From NCBI GenBank assembly GCA_947846985.1, contig CANTUZ010000001.1, positions 33,690,727 to 33,754,726 of the forward strand: a stretch of DNA of 64,000 nt, written 5' to 3'. The notes under the pieces were generated by a model. That model had not been told where the DNA came from. It saw only the letters and a list, made by a program, of their open reading frames with translations, and made no database searches. This DNA is from Fratercula arctica. Lineage: Eukaryota > Chordata > Aves > Charadriiformes > Alcidae. Position 1 is the stretch's first letter, and each line of letters opens with the position of its first letter. The translations under genes and the position numbers were made by a program. Positions 23,401-37,449 of the stretch are shown here, piece by piece.

Positions 23401-26400
23401 AACATGATCGCACATGACAACAAGAGAGAGGGAGGAATAGGAAGGAAGAGATGGAGGGAAGGGTTCGGGGGACCAGTCCAAGGAAGAGAAAAACTGAATT
23501 CAAAACAATTCAAGTTGAAACTGCGTAGCAATTTAGTTCTGTTATGTTAAAGCAGAACTGCGACAAATTTGATTGACTAAAGGATAAAAGAAGAGTTAGA
23601 TCTCAAATACTGTCAAAGACCATCCGCTGCTTTTCTCTGGGGACGGTCAGTGAATAGGAAACCTTAAAGACTAGGATTATGTATTACTTTGCCTCTTCCC
23701 AACAGAACCGCTGAGGTGCAGACGGGTTTCTGAATCACCGTTCTCATCCTCCTTTGCTTGTGTGCTTTTGTAGTCAAAATTTTCCAAGATTTTAGAAATT
23801 TGGGCATTTTAAATATGGGCGCCTTGCCTCTCACACCCACCTAACACGTGACATCCTGAGCAATGCTATTAAAGGTGGTAACTATTTGCATTTCCCCTTG
23901 ACTTTGATTGCAGTTTCCTTTAAATTCTTGGTCTCTGGTCAGTCCTCCAAAGATTGGAGGCACTGAAAACTAGAGGCCATTGTTGTCAGTTGTGTTTTTC
24001 ATGAATAGTCCAGGACTACACAACATGCCAAATTAGACAAATACTCAGAAGAGTTTGCGTAGAAGACAAAAGGTGAATTGTTCATACTGCACAAGTCGGG
24101 ATTTGCTTGTATTTGCTGCTGGATTTCCAAAGAGCGCTGGGTTTTGCAACATTTGAACGTTAGATTCCCACCTCTTCTGTACAATTTTGTCTTGAGAGAT
24201 AAATGAAGGAAGGCCAGGCACCTGAACTGGGATCTGAGGTCCAGATAGGCCTTTGTCTGCACAAATCTAAGCCCTCTTTATAGCAGGTTTGCCCTGAGAC
24301 AGCCTCTGAGGGACATCCAAAACAGCGCTGGAGAGCAAGCCAGCTCTTCAGCACCGTGGCTGATTGGGGCTCAGAGCTCAAGCTCACTTCCCAGCTCTTT
24401 TTTATTTGGCAAAGTAGACATACCATTAGAATCTTTCCACTGTCTGTAGAAATGGACAAGTACATCCAGAAGGCAATTCAAACTTTGGGAAAGTTGCCTT
24501 GTCTTCTTTTGGAGATGCCTCTGTCCCTCCATTTGGTATAGTGGGAGATGAGGCAATTTGGTGACTAAACCCTCTTGTAAATCTAGTCATTTACAAAAGA
24601 AAGGAACAAGCTAAGATTCCTGTGTGATTTTAAATTATTTTTTTTCACAAATATTTGAAGAGCCAGCACATATTTATGAAGATGTTAAAAAGTCAGTAAC
24701 ATTTCAAGCACTTTAGAACACATTAGCTCATCTGAAATTTTAACCAGAAATACATTGTTTTCATTATTATCTAAGTGCTTCTAATCAGAAAAATAAACAT
24801 TTGGTATGACTTTGATGACCAAACACATATTGTGAGAGTAGGCAAAATGAACAGTTTTTCCAAAATCTGTAAGCAGAAACGTCTTTCTGCAAACAGCTTC
24901 AATAGTACTTATGAACACAGCTGAGCAACAACAGGAATTTCTGTCTAGTGAGAAAACTGGATATGTCCAAATCTTTTCACACTTCGAAACAGCGGAAGAA
25001 GCTGAAAACTGCATTTTAGGGAACTTAACAGCGCAGGCAACCATCTAGGCTATCAGGTCAGATTGTACCTCCATGCTGTGATGCATCTCACAGAGAAGAC
25101 AAACTGCAGTATGTCATGAGCCTTGAATGGCAATTGGAAAGCTCTGCCCTTTGAAAACAATGGGGCACTAGGACTCAAAAAAGAATCCCCTTAGCACTTC
25201 AGAGGACACGGGTTAACATTAATAATAAATTAATCTTTTTTTTTTTTTCAGTTGGGTTCTATCAAGCATCTTACCAAGCATCCTGGGTCCTCCCAATTTG
25301 AGGCAACAAATGCTACATGTTGATGGAAACACTTGAGAAAAAAAAAATTAAACCGTTTTCCTGTGGTAAATTTTGATTTTTTATGAGAACCACATTTTCC
25401 ATTTTTAAGACAGAATTTCCAAGCAACTCTTAACTATGGCTAACAAACATATCCATAATCATCAGGAATCACTGGTTAGCAAACGGAAAGAAATCTCAGG
25501 TTCAAAATAAACAATGTGGGTTTGCAACCTTTTGCGGTTTCATCATAGGTATCACGATAACTAGCCGTTTTTCCCCCCTAACACCCAACAGCATGAATTC
25601 ATTCGCTGTCTCAAAATCTTACTAAGAAAACAAAAATGTGAGCCCTGAATGCTCAACCACCAGCAAGCAAATAAAAAAATATACAAAACACATTCTTTGT
25701 ATGTCTCTCAGTTTTGACTGGTTGGGGTCCTGACTCATGAGTGTCGAAAGTCTGGGGTTGCCAGAACTGCTTTTGTTTGTCACTAATAATCACTCATCCC
25801 GAGGAACATGTGGTTTACTGTGTCATGCCAGGTCTCCAATGCTAGGGGCTGAGGTTCCTTGGTGAGACAGCCTCTCCCAGCTCCGAGACCTGTTCTTCCG
25901 CATTATCGGAATACTTTTTTTTTTTTTTTTAAGCATCAAATGTAAAATAAATAAGTCTTTCCCTTGATAGACATTATGAGTTTTATTTTTTTTTTTTTAA
26001 AGACTAACTTTGTTAGCCACAGAAGTTTTGCAATACTTAAAGACTGCTGATAAGTGAGAAGGATGGAAAAGAACACAAGTACATCCAGTCCGCTGTTTGT
26101 TTGTTTTAATCACTTTCTCTGCTATGGCTAGAGACTTCTGGAATTGTCCTCTTGGTGGAAATAAAGTTTAGCAGTTGGGCTTTTCTATCAAAACACTTAG
26201 CTGAGTCATAAGGGTTGGGGAAAAAGTAATGCAGGATGAGCTGACAGTTGTATTGAGTCATCTGGTAAGCCAAGGTACATTCTTCAGAAGTGCCCAGATA
26301 AGTTGCAGTTTCTAACGTGATTTCAGTCTCTACCCTCTCCTTGCTAGAAGAACCCCAAGACTAGTCACTTGGGTTTCTATATTGCCTCTTGCACGCGGAT

Positions 26401-26764
26401 TCAGGCTGTCGATAAATACCACTTGCCCTGGAAAAAGCAATGTAGAGTCCTTCTATGGCAACCATTCTAGGAAGAAGCTCCCACAAGAAAAGACTCCGGT
26501 CCATTTTCTGCCTGACAATATCTCTGCACTAGCAAGTAAGTCCACTTCAAGCACCGACCACAATCGATGTCCATTCCCTCTGACTAATTTCTTCCAGGAA
26601 TATGGTCATCTCAGAACTGGCCCCAAAAATAATCCTACAAGCAGGTCATATAGACAGAAATTTAGTGCCAATATCTTATGGAACTGAGCAATTGAGCCAA
26701 AGGGACTGGATGGCCAGAGTGGGATTCAATTCTACTAACATCAAACAACTACTGTATAATCGTC

Positions 26765-26972
26765 CCAGTAAAAGAAAGAACATTTTTACAGTGACTAAAG
26801 TCATTCACTGGAACAACCTCCACAGGGACATGGTAGAGTTCCCATTACTGGAGGTTTTCAAGATGAGACTGGACAGGGTGCTAGATAACTTCATTGAGGC
26901 CCCCTTTCCCATGAAGGGTTGGACCAGATGACCTTCCGAGGTCCCTTACGACCTGGGCTATTCTATGATGCA
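26765..26972 (+). mobile_element. Old CR1-like LINE 3'-end fragment
   Basis: The frame in 26775-26930 reads VIHWNNLHRDMVEFPLLEVF, a diverged form of the CR1 ORF2 C-terminus (HWNxLPREVVExPSLEVFK). It is followed by GGGTTGGACCAGATGACC and a single ATTCTATGATG tail. Divergence is higher than in the other copies, so this is probably an older subfamily. Confidence 0.75.
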
Positions 26973-29900
26973 TATCAACATATTAGTTAGCAATCAAGAC
27001 TCATCAAGAAATAGATCCCAATTCATTTGACCTCTTTTCAAATGTCTACATGAAAATCAGATGAATCATGCCCTAGAAGAGACTTTTCTGTTTGTTTCCA
27101 CTGTTTACTACAGCAAACTTATGGCAATTGCTTCCAACGCATGCTGCAGTCCTCTAGCAAGATTAATCATCCCTTACATGCCTACATTTCTCACAAACAA
27201 CACTTCAGGTCTGACAGGACTTGGCTTTTCAAGTAGGAGTCCTTCATTACATTTCAGGTTTTATGGTCAGAGTCTCAGCTCTACCCCAAATCTCTGCTGC
27301 AATTCCAAACTGGAGAGGCAAGGGCTCCAAAACCTTACTAAATTCACTAAGGAGGCCAGATCCAGTCTGGTTAAGCAATGCCTAAAGGACCTGGACTCAT
27401 AAAGATCCTTTCAGAAGACAACTGAGATGCCCCTCGCTTTTCACATTGGTAGGAACATTGTTCCCAGAAAGGATATGTCTACTATAAGGCCTGTCTCATC
27501 TGAGGGAGGTTTAAATTGTGAAGGTCTTGGACTCCAAGAGGTGGTCTTCGCTGCTAGACTCTATACCAAAATTCAACTTTACAGTTTTAACCAAGCCTCA
27601 TCTACTTGCTGCGAAATATCCTATGGATATCACGGAATAAGCAATAGAAATAAGAAGAGCAATCTGACTGTAACGCCATAAATCAGCATCTTCCCTAAAG
27701 ACAGGGAATGTCTTGGCTTCTCCTCTAGGCTTATGCAATTTTACACTTTCCATTTAAGCTGGTTTGGAGAAAATGCATGAACTGTTGTAATAGGGTTGCC
27801 AAAAGGCGGTCTCTGGCCCACTTCTGAAAATAAGACTTAAATCCTTTGGGAAATGTCTTTCCCTGTCCCTCTTAGCAAAAATATCTTGGCCTAAGTATTC
27901 ATCCATCTGGAGCTTTACTGTAGTCAGACATACCAACATGAATGAAGAGGAGACGTTACAAGAAAATTAAAATATCCAGCAGCAGACCAGGTGTTTCAGT
28001 CTCTCAGCCCTTCAGAAGTTCCCTGCAGAAGGTTTCAGTGGGGATAGCTGTCTGGACTGGACTCACGGCAGATCCTCCACTTGTCCATCAGTGGTCTCAA
28101 GCTGCCTCCATACCTCAGGACAAATGAACCGTCAGAGGTAGTCAGCGGTGTGTCTTGGGCTGGGATACGTCTGCTTTCCTCTAATGGGCTGATAATGCCA
28201 TCTTCAGCATGAAGCGGTGTGTGCTACTATATTGTCAAATACTGATACTCATACACAGGCTAAGGACATTATCCCGCACGTTTCTGGAAAGTAAAAGTGA
28301 AGTGCTGTAAAATTAGCCTCTAGCAGAAGAAACAGATTCTGTCTACATAAACATCCTGCTTTTAAATTCTGCTAGCAAATTTTCAGTCTCATAAAATAAA
28401 TCTGATCACATGTCTGTATGTTTATTTCTGACTCTGAACCTCAAAAAAGCCAATAACCCAGTAAGGAGTCCTAGCTATTTATTTTCATCTGGATTCTCAC
28501 CCATTAGTGTACCAAAGTGGCCATTTTCCAAACAGGCATTCATTTTGCCAAATGCATTTTGCTGACCCCTTTTACAGAGGCCAGGCATTGGAGGACATGT
28601 AGAAATTTCTGTAGAAAATTACCTTGCTGTTAAGCAGTAGGGACACTGGAGGTCTCTATCTCAGCCATCCGTAAGTCATCTTGATTTGTCAGACGCACTG
28701 GCTTTTAAAAAAGCTCAAGATAAGAACAGCCACTGGAAAAGCAAGCCTTGTCAGCTTCATTCTAATATGGTCTTAGCAACAGTCAATAACAAAGGTGTCA
28801 TCTTCCCGTAGGATTCTCGTACTTTCAAAAAATCTTCCTTTATTTACGTAATGCCAACAGTCATAAAAGATTTTCCAATAACTAAGAATGATCTCATAGT
28901 TTAAATAATTGCTAATTGGAAACCAGTACCAAAATTTTCAGCATCCTATTTTGGCTTCGAAATATGTAGACTGCGACCATCTGTGGTGCCTACACAAACG
29001 CATCTCTCCAAGTAACCCAAAAAGCTCTGTGAAACTGTGAACTTGAGAACTCTGTTTATCTTCTTTCTCTCTCTATCTAAAAAATCCTGCCAAAAGCTGG
29101 ACCTTGTGACGCTGCACACATTCTCTAAAGAGCTGTAAACTGTGGTCCACTAAGCTTCCAGCCGTAGAGTCTATGCCCTAGAGTGAGATACGCAGAACTG
29201 CATTTATACCGTGCACACATCTTAAGCTGGGCTTAAACCTGGGTATTTGCACGTTTCTAGCAATTCAGGTGTTCAACTAAACATGAGCTTACGGTCCTAG
29301 CCAATTTGAAGAACAAGCAGGCAGGCATACGGGAGACGACGCCAAATTTGATGACATAAATAAGCATGTTCATCTTTGAAAATCCATTCCTACTATTGGG
29401 TTTTACTAGGCCTGTAGTTTTAACTTAAAACCTCCATCTGGACTTTTATTTCTGGTTCCACAAACGGTGACATTTTCTACTTTAGTTGTACACTGGCTGG
29501 AGGTGTGCATGTACAAGTTAAAAGATCCATACCTTTCTCCGAAGGTTCATTACTGAGCACCCAACTCACAGCAAAGGTGCCTGGTTTCGTTTTTACATTA
29601 CAACTCTGACGTTATATCGCCTATTTTTTGCTGTCACTTAGATTTCCCCGGCTCCAACACCTCTTCGTTGTTCCAGTAATCTCCGCCTTTCTACTGACCC
29701 ATATCCCCGCGATTCGACAATCGATCGAGCCATATTGGGTGCGCCACTGGCGCTTGTGGGTAACCTCATCCACCTCTCGGCCACCTGCTCTTCTCACTCC
29801 CTTGCAACACTAATCAAACTGGAAAATCCCCTTTGCAGAAACCCACCTCTGCCATTTTTGCAGCTGGGTAAACGTGCATTTTCTTTGAAATCCAGCATTG

Positions 29901-32900
29901 AAATCACAACCTTAATCATAACATTTGCAACAGTTTCCTATAATGTGGAATTGCCGCTCTTACTGTGGCGAGGAGAAAGGCGACAGGGTTTTAAAACAAA
30001 GCAAGGATTTTAAAAGTAAACTCAGTTGTGAGCCAGGTTTTACTGTCATTTCTAGAGCAAAATGATTAAGAGGAGGTGCAGAAGGATGTAAAGAACTAAA
30101 AATGGATCAGTATTTAGAGGATATATGGTCCCTCAATATTGTTCAAGGGACATTGCTGATGCTGAGTCTCTTTGATACTGTTTTCTTCAAGGTCAAGTGG
30201 AATGTTTCTAATACAGGGTGGGAGGCAGGTGGAAGACATGGACGATCACTTCAGGCTACTGAAAATAAAGATGCATCTCACAGATACAGCTCATGTGTAA
30301 GGATTTGCTCCTTAAGATGCCAAAAAGCACAACTTTACCTTAGCTTTCCAGGGTTGTATGTTCACCCTTAATGTAAGAAACATGTACATTTGAAACTTCC
30401 TACCTACTAAGAGATTATAACTCCAAAGGAAAAAAAAAAAAAAATCTGAGTATAGACAATCTTTCCATAGCTTTAAAATAAGTCTTAGTTTTGTGTCATT
30501 CTTCTCCTTAAATGCTGTTGGAATTGTCAGTGATTAGTGCAGAGATTAAAGCTGAAACAGAAGAACTGGTATAAAACCATGTGCAAGCTAGAAAGGTACA
30601 GAAAAATGAAGTAATATAAAACAATAAAAACTGGACCGGACGTACTCACTCATCACTAGACATGTTACATGATTAATCACTTGTCCTCATTGTAGCAACG
30701 AAGCCAGGAAATCCACAAAACCTCAGTATGTATGTAATAGTGCATTTCTAGCTAACAAATTACAGCTATCAAGCTACAGAAAGAAGCATGCACTACATTT
30801 ACTATAATTTAACATACTGGCCTTCCCTGAAAACCTGGCAAAGTTTGCCACCATGCAAGCCCATAGCATCAAAACTCTATATTTCAATGGGGGTAAAAAT
30901 TCCCGTGTTTAGCATTTACGTGAGATTCAGCCAGAAAGACCAAGATGGCAATTTGTATGAAGTACTTCGTCGTGAAGGTGCTTAACGATGGTCCAGCTAG
31001 GCCAACGCATCCATCGCCAACCATAAAAACAGAGCAAACGTTATAAACAGGTTGTGGCGGCGTTACCTGGAGCCAAAGCACAAGCCTGGCTGCATTTCAT
31101 GTCAAACCACTGACCAGCCCTACTGCCGTTTGGAAAGTATGGCTGACATCCGATTGCGGGCCGCCCCATGAGGTTGACCAAACCACCATCAGTAGAGTGG
31201 TTATGCTGCTTTCTTCAAAACATTTTTGTGGCTTTCTTGAGAACACAGTATTCGTCAGGTGAGTAGCAGAGCCAGGACGGTTTTATCTCCCTGTTGCTAT
31301 TATCTGCGCCTCAGTACCGTTCCAAGGGCCCCCCTTCCGCTCAGCTGTATATAGAGTGTATGAAGAACCATTCTCTGCAGGGGCTGCAGGCATCAGGACG
31401 AATTTTAAGGCTAACAAGGAGCATTTTCAGTCTGAACTCCCATACACCAAGCAGGAAATAGCACCCACTTATTTATATAACTCTACTTACAGTATATTTT
31501 TTTTTTTATTTCTTTCAAACATAACTTAAATAACACCTTTACCTTTAAAGCTGTGATTTTGTGTCAATCCATAACCAATACTTTCTCAATGGGAGAGGAC
31601 TGCAATCCTGAAATGGTTACCTTCAGGTCTTCTCAAGAGGTGGTTAATTAGCTGTTGAATTAGCTATGTGCACCTCAATTAATCCATGACCAGCTCCTAA
31701 CATGCCTGTTAACATCCATCTGCTGCACGTCATCCTCTGCTCCTGACCTGTTTCCCTGGAGCCTCATCAATCAAATTCAGCTTGGCAGAAGAAGAGTCCT
31801 TCACGTGGAGAGGAGAGGGAGACCATTCCCACCAGCTCACTGCGCAAAGGGCAATAAGTATCAGTCAACTTCACAAAATGAGAAACGAAGAAGCTTAAGG
31901 CAGGAGACTTACGCAAAAGACCTTCCAGGAGCCCCAGGTCAGAGCTGGGCAGGGAATTCCTTTATTCCAGCCAAGCACAGTGCTGTAGACATCATGCGCC
32001 TTATCGCGGTCTTTACTGCTCTGGCTTTTATGCCAATGGAATGCCCTTAGGCAAATGATACAAAGAGGGATAACATCATATGGAATTTCAGATCCTGGCA
32101 TTTCTTGTGTTATCTTGGGGAACTCCTAGGCTTTCTGGCCATGTAGCCATGGGTTTGCTACCACCTTGAAAGTAAGTCATCATCTAGAACAGGGAGAGAG
32201 ACATTTCACCCTTTACGACTCACCACAGAAAGGTTTCCAAAACAGAGTCAGGTACTTGCCTTACAATGTGATCAGATTCCAAATTATGAGGGCCCTTCTA
32301 CATACAACCAGTTTGGGACTGTCTCTGAATGATTTCTGCATTTGCCTGAAGAGGCACACAATTTTCAAGCTTTATTAAAAAATCTGAAATCGTAAACTAT
32401 TTGTTTAATTACATTTGGGAGCATGAGAAAAATGCTAACTATTGGGGGATTTGGCAAATACAAGGGTTATGCCTCATTCTGAAAGTCTGAAACTCTTCAG
32501 AAGAGCCCGGTTTCATTGTTCCATGTTACAGAGGGGAACACAGAAGGGCCTTCGAAGGGCACAATTTGCCTCAGGTCAAAACAAGGCATCAGCAGAGGTA
32601 GGTACCAAACCCAGGCTCACAGTCAAACTGAAAAGAGAGCCCCTCAAGTCTCACGTATCTTGTCTGTCTCTCCTCTGACACAGTAAGGTGTGATTTTTAT
32701 CAGCCACGTGACAAAGTCTTGTTCAGTGGCAGTTCACTGTGCACATCTCAAGAGAAAGGGAGAGACTGAACAGTGGAGGGCTGGCTGTTTGTCTTCTCCT
32801 GTCTGCTACGCTCCTGTCCAGCCTGACTCTTCCCAAAGGAGATTTCACCTTCTTCGAGGGTATCAGACCATCTTCAGGGTTGGAGAAGTGTTACAGGTAT

Positions 32901-35900
32901 AGGACCTGAGGTTGGGAGACCCTTTAGGCGCAGCAGAGACCAGCACTGAAGTCAAATCAGTGAAGCAAAAGGCAGGGAAATTCTAGGTCCCAGCATACCA
33001 TGTGGGGTCAGTGCCATCTGCAACCCCTGCTGAAAGGGGGGCTGGACTGGGAAGATGGGCTGGAGAAAAAGTCCCACCCAGCAAGGACACCACAAACAAG
33101 AAGAAAGAAAAATCTTTGCAACCTTTACTCTTCTCAACATCCCAAGACTGTTGAAACTGCAAATCTAAAATCAGATGTTGAATTTGTGACATGTGTGTTT
33201 GAACATTGGACTTGCGAACACAAGGCAGTTGGTAGGAAATTAATTTATGTTCAGATTAAATGAGCTGCCAGGGTCAAGACTGTGTTATGACCACAGTTCA
33301 TTCTCTTTCTTTTTCTCCTTGTTAATTAGATACAATTTCATGAGCTTTAGCGTTAGTGGGCTTCCAGCCTAATTATCAACAAAAGGTTCATATTTTAAGA
33401 AAGAGAATTAAAAATGAACAATGGTAACAAGCAACCTTCTCACTGCTGATGTGTATTCAGATTAATGGTTATTTCCCTAATTAATCTAAATCGCTCATCC
33501 AGTGTAATTTGGATGGCTGCAGCAAGGCTGATTTCTTTATGTACTTCAACGGTTGTGGCAAGCTAATACACAGAGAAAATAAAATAAGACAAATTTTAAA
33601 CACACAAACTTACAAGCTGGGCATATGCCACAGGCAGTGGCATTCCAACACTTCAAGAAGAAGAAAAAAACTCACAAAACAATTTTAAACAGAAATTACC
33701 ATTACTCCTTCTCTGAAACCCTGTCTCTAGGAGCCTCTCAAAAGCACTTTGATCATACTGATGAGGGCCCTCCAGACTCCTTGGGGAATTTCCAACACCC
33801 ACCTCTTGATTTTCTCAGGCAGTCACAGGAAAAGAGGTTTTGTTGAAGATGCCAGCGTGCACTGGGCTTGTCAGGATGTCTCAGGCTTAACCCTTTGATG
33901 GCTGTGACCACCCTGAAGATACAATCTTTACAGCGTAGTTCACAGCATTAAATTAGGACACAAGCCAACTCCCAAACCTCCTAAGCTAGCAGGATGAAAA
34001 ATGTGTATGATCCGTTGCCGCAGAAATATTAGCTACACATCTCACGGTCCTGCAACAGTTAGCTTGGGACCTCTCTTATGCCCGGTGCCTTTTAATTCCA
34101 ATACATTTGGTTGCGAACTCTTAACTCTTCTCTGATACAGACTGCATAACATATCGTAAAGCTGTTTCTCTTGACATAATTTCTCTAAACAACTGCATTC
34201 TGATGAACTTCTTTCACAGTTTGCTTTCCAGAGTCATATTCCTGTTTCTTAAAAAAACCATTATACAACTCCTCTAAATTCATGGCTTCCAGCATGAGGA
34301 GATGGTTCGTTGTTGTATTTCTGTCCATACCGCGTTAGCATTTTTGTAGCAGCATGAATAGTATGACTGATTTTGTGTGGTTCATCAATCCAGCTGCAAC
34401 ATCTGCTCAGAGCACCGTATTCCAGGGCAACAATTATGAAAACACGTTCTTCTCAGAAAGAGAGACACTATTTGTTATTAAAGGTCACTACCTACCTAAG
34501 CAGAGACCCGATGTAAGTAAGGGAGACAACTGGGATTTTGCCATCAAAAGGAATTAGTTTTGCCCTGTCTGTGTCTGGAAGCTGCTGTTATGCAGCACAT
34601 GTGAATATACGTCCACATGAATAATGCAGTATGTTAGACTTCCATTATAGTTCAGTATCAGCTTAAAAGTTACTTTCAGATCAGCATAAAATCTACGGGT
34701 TTTGCAAGCAGTAAGTTGGGTTCCAAACCAAAGCAACCACAGATTACTTTCCTACAGAAGTGAAAATCTCAGCCAAAAGCAAGTTTAGCTCTTCTTCACT
34801 GCTTGATGATTTCTGGTAGGCAAGCCTTGTTCCATAGCCTCTCAGCTAAGAAGACTCCCCTTGCTGGTTTTTAACCACTTCCACCGGCCAAGAATGAGAA
34901 GGCCAAAAGTCACATCAGGACAACAGAGTAGGGTCAAGAAAGAAGCAGATGACAGCCATACTACAAGACTGGACAAGATTCCAAAAAAATAAGTAGACAC
35001 CAGCAACAGCCACAAGGAAAGTGTAGGAGGAGACTCGGAAATTATATGAGGTGGAGACCATACAAAATAAGAGATTGGCGATAAGTGGGCTAAAGAGACA
35101 GAAGGCAGAAAAAAATACCACATTATCACACCATTTCTTTTCTCGATATTCATCTTATTCCTGGACAAAGCGCTGGAACTTCAGGAAACTAAGTCGAGTG
35201 ATTTGTACAAGTGTTCTCTTTTGCCCATTCTTAATTAAAAACAAAAAAACCAACCAAACGAAAAACCCATACACATACACCAAGCTCCTTCACAGTCCTA
35301 GAAGAAGCAGCAACTTTTGTAGGAATTAAGGCAAGACAGGCTACATATTTTGACTATGTAGAGGCCCCAGTTTCAGTCCTTGCAAGTCCTGTGCAAAGGT
35401 GTTGTGTGGTTACGGACTAGATAGCTGGTACCTTGACCACAGACATGGTCTCATGCTTGTCATGGTTAGTTCCCTTGCCCCAAGCAGTCACACGCTTTGT
35501 GGTTTGCCTTAACAGTAGGGGAAGAGACAGCATTTGATTAATATGGTGCTCAATAACCAGTAAGGTTAGTACTCTGGGTACAGTTCTTCAGCCTTGGCAT
35601 GACTCACTTTCCGTAGCCACCTTCCAACCAGAGGCTCGGAGCAGTAACCAGCATGGAATTCAGTCACACCAGAAGCTCAGGCTACGGAGCGAGAGGAAGG
35701 TCTGAGCAACGGCAGTGGGAGATGGAGTAGCACACATGTTGGGGGAAGACTATGGAATAGCTGGAGACTTAACTCTCAATTTAATACACCGAGGTTAAAC
35801 AAAGTGCATGGATACTGTTCTGTGGTTGAATAAAGCCAGCCAGAACCAGACTGCTAAAAGAAAGAAAAATAAAGGCTAGGCAGGAAGAAAAAAAGCTTAG

Positions 35901-36299
35901 ACTAATCTTCCACATGAATACCCTCTTCTTTCCCTTCACAAAAATCTTTTTTTTTTTGTTCACAAACTCGCCACCCGTCTTGTTTTTGGCTGTACAATAT
36001 TTTAAGAATAAGTTAAATGTTTACTTGCTTCAGTTAATATATATTTTCTACATGACTGAACATGAGGCATTACCCAAGCAAAACAAAAAAATCTTTGAAA
36101 TAAATATGGTAATGAAACAAAAGAATGCTCCTTTTGTAAATAATCTCATAAATACTACAGAAGCCTCCTTTAAACAACCATTGCAAAAATAAAGAATCAA
36201 GGCGAGTTGCCATACTTACTGATTTAAAAGTAACTTCAGCAAAAGTTTCCCAGCTCTTGAAATTAAACCCTGATGAGATGACTAGATTCACAATATATA
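26973..36299. other. Intergenic unique sequence
   Basis: A 9.3-kb stretch without recognised genes or transposons, apart from the TAATTA-rich candidate element at 33290-33560. T- or A-runs at 31498-31508 and 35947-35957 are the only simple repeats of note. Confidence 0.7.
33290..33560. promoter_or_regulatory. Candidate conserved non-coding element with clustered TAATTA sites
   Basis: The unique AT-rich sequence holds three homeodomain-type TAATTA cores at 33323-33328, 33370-33375 and 33478-33483, plus ATTAATGG. It looks like a vertebrate conserved non-coding element, but conservation itself cannot be seen from one genome. Confidence 0.3.
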
Positions 36300-36739
36300 A
36301 TTTAAGGGCTACAAAGATGATTAGGGGACTGGAGCACCTCTGTTATGAAGAAAGGCTGAGGGATTTGGGTCTCTTCAGTCTGGAAAAAAGATGACTGAGG
36401 GGGGACCTTATCAACGCTTATAAATACTTAAAGGATGGGTGTCAGGAGGATGGGGCCAGGCTCTTTCAGTGGTACCCAGTGACAAGATAAGAGGTAACGG
36501 ACACAAACTTGAACATAGGAAGTTCCACCTAAACATGAGGAGGAACTTTTTTACCCTGAGGGTGGCAGAGCACTGGAACAGGCTGCCCAGGGAGGTGGTG
36601 GAGTCTCTGTCTCTGGAGACATTCAAAACCCGCCTGGACGCGTTCCTGTGCAACCTGCTCTAGGTGACCCTGCTCTGGCAGGGGGGTTGGACTAGATGAT
36701 CTCCAGAGGTCCCTTCCAACCCTATGATTCTATGATTTC
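36300..36739 (+). mobile_element. CR1 LINE 3'-end fragment downstream of AKAP11
   Basis: The start reads like the ORF2 C-terminus ([24 protein letters not shown]), continuing with [18 protein letters not shown] at about 36570-36630, then the 3' UTR (GGGGGGTTGGACTAGATGAT) and the terminal ATGATTCTATGATT. It is about 440 bp and 5'-truncated. It sits about 700 bp beyond the inferred AKAP11 poly(A) site. Confidence 0.93.
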
Positions 36740-37414
36740 TATACCAAAAAACATTAAGACAGTTATTTACAACAGCAGCACTTTTAAGCCTTAGAAACCT
36801 TATCTGTGCATAACATCTCTGCGCAGCATTATTGTTTTGGGGTACTTGACAATATGCTGTTTGGTAGATTTCACAAGATACCAAGACACTTGAGGATTCT
36901 GAATAAGCCTACGAAACTTCATGTTTCATACAACATTTTCATAAGCAGTGTATCCTTGCATTTATCCAGAAGACTCTAAAGCTGGCTTTTATGCCGATTC
37001 CCCAAACACTGTACAATGTGCCAAAGATCAACCACAGTCCACACGGAAATATCAAGCCAACCTCCCTAACCCAGCTCCCAGGCAAGATGAGATTAAGGTA
37101 GACTGATTATCACGTATTACTTGCGTTGAGATGTTAAGAGTGAATTTCTCGCCCAGTCTCTCCTCACAGAATCCATGCGATGTTTTACTTCATGTAACTG
37201 GAACTACGAGTTTACCTTTCTACCCAAAGACAGTAAAACAGTGTTCTTGCATTCTTCCTGGACACCAGTTTAATTCTGTAAGAAGTATGCCATCTACTGA
37301 TGCACTATTTACTATACCATTCTTCAAGCGCCTTCACACAACCACTGACCAAGACCAATCTTAAGCTGTGTTAGCTGAAAAGAAAAAGAATATTCCATGA
37401 ATTTACAAGAAATG
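36740..37414. other. Short intergenic spacer between a CR1 and the AKAP11 3' end
   Basis: Nothing recognised; it may include downstream sequence elements for the distal AKAP11 poly(A) site. Confidence 0.6.
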
Positions 37415-37449
37415 ACAGGTCTCTCAAAGCCAGTGAAATGTGTTTTATT
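37415..37449 (-). terminator. AKAP11: Candidate distal AKAP11 polyadenylation site
   Basis: An AATAAA lies on the minus strand at 37444-37449. It is followed 10-30 nt downstream by sequence suited to cleavage, and further on by a T-rich stretch (about 37381-37395 read on the minus strand). It was chosen because beyond it there is a change to sequence leading into a CR1 at 36.3-36.7 kb. Other AATAAA hexamers exist in the UTR, so this is only the best distal candidate. Confidence 0.45.

Larger units (their letters stand above)
18620..26764. other. Intergenic unique sequence
   Basis: It holds duplicated copy B, the MEF2-containing block and a short tandem repeat. The remainder shows no gene or transposon that I can recognise; short open frames are of chance length. 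Confidence 0.7.

Noticed and set aside
24356..24541. Small overlapping frames on both strands
   Set aside because: Chance-length frames in unique sequence; no homology and no splice support.
1842..35608. Several TGACTCA (AP-1) heptamers scattered over the intergenic region
   Set aside because: The number is about what chance predicts for a 7-mer on both strands, and they do not cluster.
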